Positions 26,701-35,700 of a DNA stretch of 39,754 nucleotides are shown one piece after another. How positions within the stretch are numbered: the stretch's first letter is position 1; each line of letters starts with the position of its first letter. The notes under the pieces were generated by a model, which saw nothing but the letters and a program-made list of their open reading frames with translations, was not told the DNA's origin and made no database searches. The translations under genes and the position numbers were made by a program. Origin of the DNA: Burkholderiaceae bacterium (GTDB taxonomy: Bacteria; Pseudomonadota; Gammaproteobacteria; Burkholderiales; Burkholderiaceae_B); contig JAGOAJ010000027.1 in NCBI GenBank assembly GCA_017983955.1, positions 1 to 39,754 on the forward strand, in the 5' to 3' direction.

Positions 26701-29507
26701 CGCATCAGGCGGGCCACATCGTCAAAGTGCAGTCCGGTGGTCGGTTCATCAAACAGGAATAAACTGCCTTTTTTAGCCAGTTTGCTGGACGATATACCGC
26801 TACGGGTAGCCGCAGCCAGGTGGCCTGCCAATTTCAGGCGCTGGGCCTCGCCACCTGATAAAGTGGGTACGGGCTGGCCTAGTCGTACATACTCCAGGCC
26901 CACGTCGGCTAAGGGCGCCAAACCCCATTGGACATCGCGCAAGCCGCTGAAAAACTCCAGGGCTTCGCTGACCGTCATGGCCAGCACATCGGCAATCGAC
27001 GCTTTGCGGCCCAGGTGTTCTGCCTGTACCTCCAGGATTTCCGGACGGAAACGCTTACCATCGCAGTCGGGACAGCGTATATATACGTCGGAAAGAAATT
27101 GCATTTCCACGTGTTCAAAGCCCGTGCCGCCACACGTGGGGCAGCGTCCGTCGCCCGTATTGAAGCTAAACGTACCTGCGGTATAGCCCCTTTCCTTAGA
27201 CGCTGGCGCCTGAGCGAATATTTTGCGTATCGCATCAAAAGCGCCTACATAGCTGGCCGGGTTGGATCTGGCCGTTTTCCCTATGGGCGTTTGGTCCACC
27301 ATGACCACGTCGGCCAACATCTCGGCGCCTAACAGGCGGCTATGCGGGCCAGGAGCTTCGGTAGGACGGCCTTTTTGCTTCAGTATGGCGGGATAAAGGA
27401 CGTCTTGTATCAGCGTGGATTTACCTGACCCCGAGACGCCAGTGACGCACACCAGCCTGCCCAGCGGTATGGATACAGAAACGTTCTGCAGGTTGTTCGC
27501 GGTCACATCTTCCAGGATCAGACGTGGCGTGCCTGGCGCGACGGGCATAGGTCGGGGCGCCTCTACCTTCAGACGGCCCCCCATGTAATCGCCTGTCAGG
27601 GTGTGAGCCTGGCGTAATTCTTCTGGCGTTCCGTCAAACACGATATTGCCGCCGCGTTCCCCTGGACCCGGCCCTATATCCAGTATGCGATCCGCAGCCA
27701 CCATGACTTGAGGGTCATGCTCGACCACCACCAAGGTGTTGCCATTGGCGCGCAACCTGTGCATGACCTCGACCACGCGGTGCATATCGCGAGGGTGCAG
27801 GCCGATAGACGGTTCATCCAGCACAAACAGCGTATTCACCAGCGATGTGCCCAGCGCCGTCGTCAGGTTGATGCGCTGCACTTCACCACCCGACAAACTG
27901 CGGCTTTGCCGGTCCAATGACAAATAGCCCAGACCCACATCACATAAAAACTTCAGACGCGCCCGAACTTCGGCTAGCAGCAGGTCTATGGCGGCGTCTA
28001 TGCTGGCGCCAAAACTAATATCAGCGAAATAATCCCGCACCTGATCTATAGGCAGGCGCATCAGATCGTGTATGCCTAATCCAGGCATGGCATCCAGCTG
28101 TTCGCGCGTCCATTGCGCTTGCACCGGCATAAAGCGTGGATAACGACCGGCGTCTGGCGCGTCATCCACGGCATGCCTACGTGCCGTCATGTCGCTGGCG
28201 GTTTGCTGGCCTAAGCGCCATAACGTCGCCTCGGGTTTAAGGCGAGCGCCGCCGCAGGTGGGGCAGGGCGTATAGCTGCGGTACTTGGATAACAGCACCC
28301 GAACATGCATCTTGTAGGCACGTGATTCCAGCCAGTCAAAAAACCGTTGCGCCCCATACCACTGCATTTTCCAGGCGTTGTTTCCGCCTTTCCAGTCGGG
28401 CGTACCGTTAATCACCCAGTCTTTTTCGTCTTGGTCCAGTTCCCTCCATGGGGTGTCTAGACGCACTTTAGCGGCTGGCGCGTACTGCTCCATTTCTGTC
28501 TGGCATTCTTTATAGCTTTTCGTTTGCCAGGGCTTCATCGCCCCTTCGCGCAGCGTTTTAGTTTCGTCGGGAACGACCAAACCGTAATCTATGCCCATTA
28601 CCCGGCCAAAACCACGGCAGGACTCGCACGCGCCTAGCGGCGAGTTAAACGAAAACGTACTAGGCAGCGGCGTACTATATTCAATGTTGCAGTTGGCGCA
28701 GTGCAAACGATTGCTGAAACGCCAGACTGCTGTTTCTTCCGCATCCTGATTCAAAACATGAATCGCAATATGCCCATCCCCCTGCTTCAGGGCGGCATCC
28801 AGCGCTTCCATGACGCGTTGTGCCTCGGCATTGCCATAACGGAATCGGTCCTGCACCACATGCAGCACCCGTAATTTTTCAGTTGTGGCTTTGGTCGCCC
28901 GTTTGCTGGCGGTCTTGCCTTTTCCCTTGGGAACGACAACAGCGCGCTCAACCACCTCTTCGTGATGGATGCGGGTATAGCCTTGTTGGTCCAAAAAGCC
29001 TTTGACTTCGTCTTCGCTGAAGTTGGACGGAATCGTGATGGGGAAGGTCACCACTAATCTAGGGTCATCAGCCTGGCTGCGTACCGCTAATTGCTGCTGT
29101 ATGGATTCCGCGCTGTCGCGCTGCACCAACTGCCCGCAACATTGACAGTGCAAATGCCCCAGACGCGCATACAACAACTTCAGGTGATCATTTAGCTCCG
29201 TCATGGTGCCAACGGTACTGCGTGAGTTCCTGACCGGATTAACCTGGTCTATGGCAATCGCAGGCAATATGCCATCAATTCTATCCACCTGGGGCTTGTC
29301 CATGCGGTCCAGAAACTGACGCGCATACGGCGAGAATGTTTCTACATAACGGCGTTGGCCTTCGGCATACAAGGTGTCAAAAGCTAATGAGCTTTTGCCC
29401 GAGCCGGATACGCCGGTAAGTACCAGCAATTCGCCAGTGTTGATGGAAACATCAAGGTTTTTCAGGTTGTTCTGGCGCGCGCCCAGAATGCGGATAGGTG
29501 AGCTCAT
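23727..29507 (-). CDS. uvrA: Tandem (double) UvrA, excinuclease ABC subunit A
   Basis: UvrA finds bulky DNA lesions and loads UvrB in nucleotide excision repair. Normal UvrA has about 940 residues and two ABC ATPase sites; this one has 1926 and carries two complete, clearly diverged UvrA units joined head to tail. Each unit has two Walker A loops (GVSGSGKS at about 32, 690, 1075 and 1607), two LSGGE signatures and two DEP Walker B ends ([48 protein letters not shown]), so all four ATPase sites look intact. Paired CxxC zinc modules (for example [11 protein letters not shown]...[17 protein letters not shown]...CDACYGERF) occur in both units. The linker is around 1000-1050. Only the second unit has a clearly canonical UvrB-binding segment ([16 protein letters not shown]). 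Start: ATG 29507, where the fold begins. Double UvrAs occur in other Burkholderiales, so this is probably native rather than a fusion artefact. Confidence 0.95.
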   Translation of the reverse strand: MSSPIRILGARQNNLKNLDVSINTGELLVLTGVSGSGKSSLAFDTLYAEGQRRYVETFSPYARQFLDRMDKPQVDRIDGILPAIAIDQVNPVRNSRSTVGTMTELNDHLKLLYARLGHLHCQCCGQLVQRDSAESIQQQLAVRSQADDPRLVVTFPITIPSNFSEDEVKGFLDQQGYTRIHHEEVVERAVVVPKGKGKTASKRATKATTEKLRVLHVVQDRFRYGNAEAQRVMEALDAALKQGDGHIAIHVLNQDAEETAVWRFSNRLHCANCNIEYSTPLPSTFSFNSPLGACESCRGFGRVMGIDYGLVVPDETKTLREGAMKPWQTKSYKECQTEMEQYAPAAKVRLDTPWRELDQDEKDWVINGTPDWKGGNNAWKMQWYGAQRFFDWLESRAYKMHVRVLLSKYRSYTPCPTCGGARLKPEATLWRLGQQTASDMTARRHAVDDAPDAGRYPRFMPVQAQWTREQLDAMPGLGIHDLMRLPIDQVRDYFADISFGASIDAAIDLLLAEVRARLKFLCDVGLGYLSLDRQSRSLSGGEVQRINLTTALGTSLVNTLFVLDEPSIGLHPRDMHRVVEVMHRLRANGNTLVVVEHDPQVMVAADRILDIGPGPGERGGNIVFDGTPEELRQAHTLTGDYMGGRLKVEAPRPMPVAPGTPRLILEDVTANNLQNVSVSIPLGRLVCVTGVSGSGKSTLIQDVLYPAILKQKGRPTEAPGPHSRLLGAEMLADVVMVDQTPIGKTARSNPASYVGAFDAIRKIFAQAPASKERGYTAGTFSFNTGDGRCPTCGGTGFEHVEMQFLSDVYIRCPDCDGKRFRPEILEVQAEHLGRKASIADVLAMTVSEALEFFSGLRDVQWGLAPLADVGLEYVRLGQPVPTLSGGEAQRLKLAGHLAAATRSGISSSKLAKKGSLFLFDEPTTGLHFDDVARLMRAFRKLLGAGHSLLIIEHNLDVIRAADWLIDLGPEGGDAGGQVIGIGTPQDLMDNPASYTGQALNDYTSVVVYEERSQQAKLAAEPDAIYQDQDGSGTPLQSLLKRQRKDTHSIDILNAREHNLKGINVSIPRDTFTVITGVSGSGKSTLAFDILFNEGQRRYLESLNAYARAIVQPAGKPDVDAIYGIPPTVAIEQRTSRGGRKSTVATMTEIHHFLRLLYVKLGTQMCPCCHVAVQPQNPDQILAHLMHDHKGKHIGLLAPLVVARKGYYTDLAKWAAAKGHSHLRVDGEFIPVAPWPRLDRYKEHTIELPIADLIVDVRHETELRAALHSALEHGHGTFSILAGLTPDAPGLGLDERRAMGLAPMTQQQHFSVKRACPNCGTSFPEPDPRMFSYNSKHGWCTSCFGTGLQLAGFNEEQTGEETAWNSWYEGGTETCTACDGERLNPVSRAFLWRERSIAEFAAMSVTEAQTFFTSLISRGREAEIARDILTEIRGRLNFMLETGLGYLALDRAAPTLSGGEAQRIRLAAQLGSNLQGVCYVLDEPTIGLHPRDNQILLKALSTLEGNGNTLVVVEHDEDTIRRASHVIDIGPGAGTRGGMVVAQGTVQDIMDNPASVTGRYLKHPLVHPLQPRRRVKSDTPMIEVSGAHLHNLHNVRAQVPIGRLTVVTGVSGSGKSTLAREVLLDNIAQAVSQRSAPAWYGCTNITGWEHIDRVLEVDQTPIGKTPRSCPATYVGFWDDVRKLFASTRDARLRGWTATRFSFNTGEGRCPQCEGQGMRTIEMSFLPDVKVPCDACYGERFNRDTLNVTWSGKSAGEVLNLEVDDAIGYFSAHSRISRILQLMQDVGLGYLTLGQPSPTLSGGEAQRIKLVTELSKARLTDGLIKTGRASRVPHTLYVLDEPTVGLSMADVEKLIVVLHRLVEAGNTVVVIEHNLDVIAEADWILDLGPEGGTGGGHLVAQGTPEHVVSLKAKSHTGAVLESFLQPDA

Positions 29508-29778
29508 GCCACTATGATAATCCTTCTTGTGGCTGGCTTGCTGTTGGGGTTGAAGGCGAACTTTCCGCACCGGTTACTAAATACTTAGTAGGTGTTTACC
29601 CTGGGGAATCAATTTCCGTAGGGGAATTGGGCGGAAAACCTTCTGTTACCTGTCGTTGCCGCCAATATCAATATTGCTGGCAGCTACTTACTATCTGTCT
29701 ATATAAATTTCAGTTGCGACGTGATGTAACTTTTAGGCGCCGCGACCTAATCAAATTTCCTACCAAAAGGTAATAGAC
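29508..29778. promoter_or_regulatory. Shared upstream region of uvrA and the adhesin gene
   Basis: The 271 bases between divergent uvrA and the adhesin are more AT-rich than their surroundings. They contain a 16-bp inverted repeat with 6-bp arms TACTAA/TTAGTA (29575-29590), two copies of GGGGAAT 18 bases apart (29603-29609, 29621-29627), a perfect 14-bp palindrome CAATATCAATATTG (29663-29676), and TATATAAAT (29700-29708), which could be a -10 box for the adhesin though no good -35 stands 17 bases before it. AAGG at 29767-29770 precedes the adhesin ATG. No SOS (LexA) box was evident. Confidence 0.5.
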
Positions 29779-32700
29779 ATGGCTACTACATCACTCGTTA
29801 CACAAGTCACTGGTCAAGCATGGGTGCGCGGCGCCGACGGCACGCTTAACCCAATACACCAAGGCATGCAGATTCCGGCCGACGCCGACGTAGTCACTGC
29901 CACTGGTGGATCAGTTCAATTACAGACTAACGGCCAACCGCCGCTGACCATAGGCGAAGGCCGCGATGTACAGGTGGGCGCCGAAGTGGCCCAGGCAAAT
30001 GTGGACCCTGGCAATGCCGCTGCGGCAGCCCCTGCTGATCCCGATGTAGCTAGCATACTGGCCGCCATCAACGACGGTGGCGACCCCTTTGCCGAACTGG
30101 ATCCCACAGCGGCCGTGTTAACCGCTGGTGCGGGTGGCGATGGTGGTAGCAGTTTCACCCGTTTAAGTAGCATCATAGAAACCACGAACCCACTGGGTCT
30201 GGAATACCCACGACCAACCTACGGCCGACCTGAAGAAGTGCGTTTGGGTGGCACGGGTAGTGACGATGATGGCGATCAGGTTACGACCGTCGTACCTACA
30301 CCAACACCAACACCAACACCAACACCTTTGCCTGGTTTGCCCACTATAGATATTCCCAGCTTTGGCGGTGAAGGTTTGGCCACATTCGATGTTGCTGAGG
30401 ATTTCACAAGATCGCCAGCGGAAGCAGTACCGCAATTTGCTATGAGGGCAATGGCGCTAGCAAGCGATACAGGTAACGAAGCACAGCATGACTTCTTCTT
30501 CACCTTTAATTCTCCTGCTGGCTTGAAATCTATCTCCTTTACGTTTGATGGTGAAACGAACCCCTTAGAGGGTGGCGTCACTGGTGCTGGACGACAAACA
30601 ATTCAAGTCACGCTAGATGAGTTACTTGAGCTGGCAGTTTCAGGTGCTCCTATAGGAGTTAACACCGATCATGGGTTCTTGAGCCTAACTGGATTTGATC
30701 CAAGCACCAACAGGGTAACGTATGAGTACTGGTCAGACGGTGCTCAGGATCATAGTGGTGGCGCCGTAACCGATACCATCAACGTTACGCTTACCGATAA
30801 TCTGAATCGATCGGTTAGCGGCAAAATTGTGGCGAATATTACGGACACTGAGCCTGTGGCGTTTGATGACGAGGCCATTCAGACCGCAGAGAACGCGGTG
30901 GTCACGGTAGATGTGTTTGGTAATGATACTGAGGGCGCGGACGGAGTCAACCTGGGTACTGGCGTTGTGCTGGTGGCGGGTACGCTCAGCGGCGACGGTA
31001 CCCTGCTCTACAACGCTGATGGCACATTTACCTATACGCCCGCGGCCGGGGAAGAGGGCGAAGTCACGTTTGAGTACACCATCACGGATGCGGATGGGGA
31101 TACGGCCACAGCCAAGGCCACCATCACGCTGCTGGACGATTCTGAGCCGACCGTGTCGGTGGAGTTTGACGCGGCCGGTGGTGGGGGCGTGGTGTCGGAG
31201 TCCGCACTGCCTGGGGGCAGCGGTGGTGGCAATCTCACGACCTCGGGCACCTTGAGCATCGAGACCGGTGGCGACACCCTGGGCAAGCTGGAGGTGCAGG
31301 ACAAGGATAGCAACTGGGTGACAATCACGGCCGATGGTACGGTGGTTCAAGGGGTCCATGGCACGCTGGTGGTGGACATGGATGGGGCTTGGGAGTACAC
31401 CCTGTCGGGCCGAGCTGAGCATACGGATGATCAGGCCACGGGGACAGACGACCAGATAGCCGATCCGTTTGCGGTGCGAGTCACGGACAGCGACAGCGAT
31501 GTGTCCGCTGAAGTGCCCCTGATCATCCAAATCAATGACGATGGACCAGTGGCTTGCGATGACAAAATCACCCAGAAAACGGAGAATGCACCGGTCACGA
31601 TTGATGTATTTAAGAACGATGATGGGGGCGCTGATGGGGTAGACCTGAGCGCGGGCGTTCAGGTGGTAGTGGGCTCGCTCAGCGGCGGCGGTAACTTGGT
31701 TTACAACGAGAATGGGACCTTCACTTACATGCCCGCGGCGGGGGAGGAAGGCAAGGTTACTTTCAAATACACCATCACGGATGCGGATGGGGATACGGCC
31801 ACAGCCAAGGCCACCATCACGCTGAAAGATGATTCTGAGCCGACCGTGTCGGTTGAGTTTGATGCCGCCGGTGGCGAGGGCGTGGTGTGGGAGTCTGCAC
31901 TGCCCGTTGTGGGCAGCGGTGGTGGCAGTCTCACGACCTCGGGCAGCTTGAGCATCCAGACCGGTGGCGACACCCTGAGCAAGCTGGAAGTGCAGGACAA
32001 GGATAGCAACTGGGTGACGATCGTGGCTGATGGCACGGTGGTTCAAGGGGTCCATGGCACGCTGGTGGTGGACATGGATGGGGCTTGGGAGTACACCCTG
32101 TCGGGCCGAGCTGAGCATACGGATGATCAGGCCACGGGGACAGACGACCAGATAGCCGATCCGTTTGCGGTGCGAGTCACGGACAGCGACAGCGATGTGT
32201 CCGCTGAAGTGCCCCTGATCATCCAAATCAATGACGATGGACCAGTGGCTTGCGATGACAAAATCACCCAGAAAACGGAGAATGCACCGGTCACGATTGA
32301 TGTATTTAAGAACGATGATGGGGGCGCTGATGGGGTAGACCTGAGCGCGGGCGTTCAGGTGGTAGTGGGCTCGCTCAGCGGCGGCGGTAACTTGGTTTAC
32401 AACGAGAATGGGACCTTCACTTACATGCCCGCGGCGGGGGAGGAAGGCAAGGTTACTTTCAAATACACCATCACGGATGCGGATGGGGATACGGCCACAG
32501 CCAAGGCCACCATCACGCTGAAAGATGATTCTGAGCCGACCGTGTCGGTTGAGTTTGATGCCGCCGGTGGCGAGGGCGTGGTGTGGGAGTCTGCACTGCC
32601 CGTTGTGGGCAGCGGTGGTGGCAGTCTCACGACCTCGGGCAGCTTGAGCATCCAGACCGGTGGCGACACCCTGAGCAAGCTGGAAGTGCAGGGTAAGGAC

Positions 32701-35700
32701 GGCAACTGGGTGACAATCACGGCCAATGGCACGGTGGTTCAAGGGGGCCATGGCACGCTGGTGGTGGACATGGACGGGACCTGGACGTACACCTTATCGG
32801 GCCGAGCTGAGCATGCGCTTGATGACCAGACGGGCGCAGCTGATCAGGTGGAGGATCCGTTTAAAGTACGGGTCACGGACAGCGATAGTGATGTGTCCGC
32901 TGAAGTGCCTCTGACCATTCAGATCAATGACGATGGGCCAGTGGCATGCGATGATGAGGCCACTCAGACCGCAGAGAACGCGGTGGTCACGGTAGATGTG
33001 TTTGGTAATGACGGGGGCGGTGCAGACGGAGTCAACCTGAGCACTGGCGTCGTGCTGGTGGCGGGTACGCTCAGCGGCGACGGTACCCTGGTCTACAACG
33101 CTGATGGCACATTTACCTACACGCCCGCGGCCGGGGAAGAGGGCGAAGTCACGTTTGAGTACACCATCACGGATGCGGACGGGGATACGGCCACAGCCAA
33201 GGCCACCATCACGCTGCTGGACGATTCTGAGCCGACCGTGTCGGTGGAGTTTGACGCGGCCGGTGGCGAGGGCGTGGTGTCGGAGTCCGCACTGCTTGGG
33301 GGCAGCGGTGGTGGCAATCTCACGACCTCGGGCACCTTGAGCATCGAGACCGGTGGCGACACCCTGAGCAAGCTGGAGGTGCAGGACAAGGATAGCAACT
33401 GGGTGACGATCGTGGCTGATGGCACGGTGGTTCAAGGGGTCCATGGCACGCTGGTGGTGGACATGGACGGGACCTGGAAGTACACCTTATCGGGCCGAGC
33501 TGAGCATGCGCTTGATGACCAGACGGGCGCAGCTGATCAGGTGGAGGATCCGTTTAAAGTACGGGTTACGGACAGCGACAGCGATGTTTCCGCTGAGGTG
33601 CCTTTGACCATCCAGATCAATGACGATGGACCGCAAGAGATAATCGCAGAGTCCATTCGCATCGTCAACGGTTCCGACGCTGTTAGCAGTGGTGAGCTGA
33701 ACTTCTTCGAAAACATTGGCGCGGATGGAGGCGATGTAGTATTCACAGTGGCAAATGACAGTCTGCTTAAGTCAGGTGATAACCAGATCACATCTGGCGG
33801 GGAAGTCGTCAAGCTCTATCAACAAGACGATGGCCATACTTTGATAGCTAAGACCGGCGCTAGCCCTGATGGTACAGGTGGCAAGACCATCTTCGAAGTA
33901 AAACTTAATCCAGATGGTTCGGTCGAGGCGGACGACATCTATACGGTTCAATTCTTTGAAGCCTTGGATGATGGTCGCCAGATTTCTTTCGACCCGAATA
34001 ATTTAAAATTTGCCGAGTCGGGGAATAAGAGCTTTAACGTTATTGATGGCACAGACAATTTTGATATCCTTCTATCTACAGCAACGCGGACTGGGTCTTC
34101 AACTTTTTCAGCGTCTACAGTCAACACCAGTACGCAAGGTATCGGTGCTGGTAGTAACCATTTAAATGACAATCAGCTAGTTAGGATAGACTTCGTCAAA
34201 AATGCATCCGGGGGGAATAACTATGGCTATTCTGAGCACTACACCGTCAATGCATTTACCTTCGTTACAAATGATGCTCCGAACAATACAGAAGTATGGG
34301 TGCGTCTCTACAACGATACGACTGGTGTCGGCGCTACGAACAAAAGCACAGCCTTAACTGCGACAGGCAATTTGGTCACGATCACTGCCATTCTTGTTGA
34401 TGGCGTTGAGATCAATCTTTCCGTTCTTCGTTCTGATGGTAATGGTGGTTATCTTATCGAGGGGCTTAAAGCAGGTAGCTCTGTCGAGGTTAGGTCTGCC
34501 GCTGGATTTGATGGTGTGGAAATTGAGAATGTTTCAAACCAGCACAATATTTTCGGAGATGGTCTCAGCTTAAATGGTGAAAGTTTCCGACTATCTGTTG
34601 ATTCTTACAGCGTTGCCTCGGGAGGCGCTGGCAAGGAATTAGAGCTTAAATTCGATCTGTTGGCTACAGACGCTGATGGCGACACTGCTCCAGGGAGTTT
34701 GACGATAACCACTACTCCGCCGCTTGCGGCGACGGTCACGGGTACGGAGGTGGCTGAAGGGGAATCGGTGGAATTCACGGTAGCCTTGAGCAGCGCGGTC
34801 GATGGTCCAACGACACTGGCCCTTCAGCTCAAGCCGGGCACTGGCCAAGGCGGCGCGGAGTGGGCTGACCTGTGGGATGGGACTGGCGACTTGCCGACGA
34901 CTATAGAGGTGAAAATCGGCGGTGGGGAGTATCAGTCCGTCATCCTTAAGTCGGATGGTAGCTTCTCGGTTGGTTTGGCTGCAGGCGACACCGAGATCAC
35001 GGTAAAGGTGCCAACCTTTAATGATGTCGATATGCCCGTGTTTGAAGGTCCAGAGACCTTTACACTGGAGGTGGTGGGGACCGCTGGTACAGTGAGCAAA
35101 GCGGTGGGTACGGGTACAATTCTCGATAACGATACCCCCAACCTCACGGTTTCAAATGCCCTAGATGTCAGCGAAGGCAATAACGCTGTATTCGACATTA
35201 GTTTGGGTGGCACGTCGATTATCGAAGACACCATCATGACCTTAACCTTAAAGGCTAATGGTGGTACAGGTGAGGCAAATCCTGCAGACTTTAATGGCTC
35301 ACCCACAGTAACCATAGACGGGGTGACAGGTCCTATAGCAGTGACAGCAAATGGGAATGGTTCCTACAGCTTCACAGTGCCTGCCGGTACATCAGGTGGT
35401 ATCCACGTATCTGTGCCTACGAAAGTGGACGGTAGCCCAGAGGGTCGTGAAACCTTCCAGCTTGAAGCTGCATTATCGCCAAAGGCAGGAAGTTCACTTG
35501 ATTTTGGTGGCGAGGTAACAGATACCGGTAGTGGTGCAATCATCGACTATAACTATATCAACGGTACACCTGAAAATGACAATATTCCCGGCACGTTGTC
35601 GAATGACATAGTGGTGGCCGATGTTGGTAAAGGCCTTGAGATTACAGGTGGAAACTACAACATCGCGTTTGTCGTGGACACTTCGTACAGCATGGGTTCT

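Larger units (their letters stand above)
30853..33630 (+). repeat. Four tandem extender repeats of 693-696 bp in the adhesin
   Basis: Units start at 30853, 31546, 32242 and 32938 and end at 33630 (693, 696, 696, 693 bp). In their 5' halves units 1 and 4 resemble each other and units 2 and 3 resemble each other (order A-B-B-A); in their 3' ends units 1 and 2 match and units 3 and 4 match (X-X-Y-Y). Each encodes a VCBS/BIg-like beta-sandwich pair rich in Asp-Gly, as in calcium-stiffened adhesin stalks. Confidence 0.95.

Noticed and set aside
29756-29762. TTTCCTA, the Bordetella BvgA heptad consensus, before the adhesin
   Set aside because: A single 7-mer right next to the ribosome binding site, without the usual paired heptads upstream of a promoter; most likely chance.
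30733-32751. A 672-codon open frame on the minus strand across the adhesin repeats
   Set aside because: It exists because the GC-rich repeats keep one antisense frame free of stops; it repeats with the same 232-codon period, is His/Arg-rich with no recognisable fold, and has no start signals. A similar shadow lies at 32794-33444.
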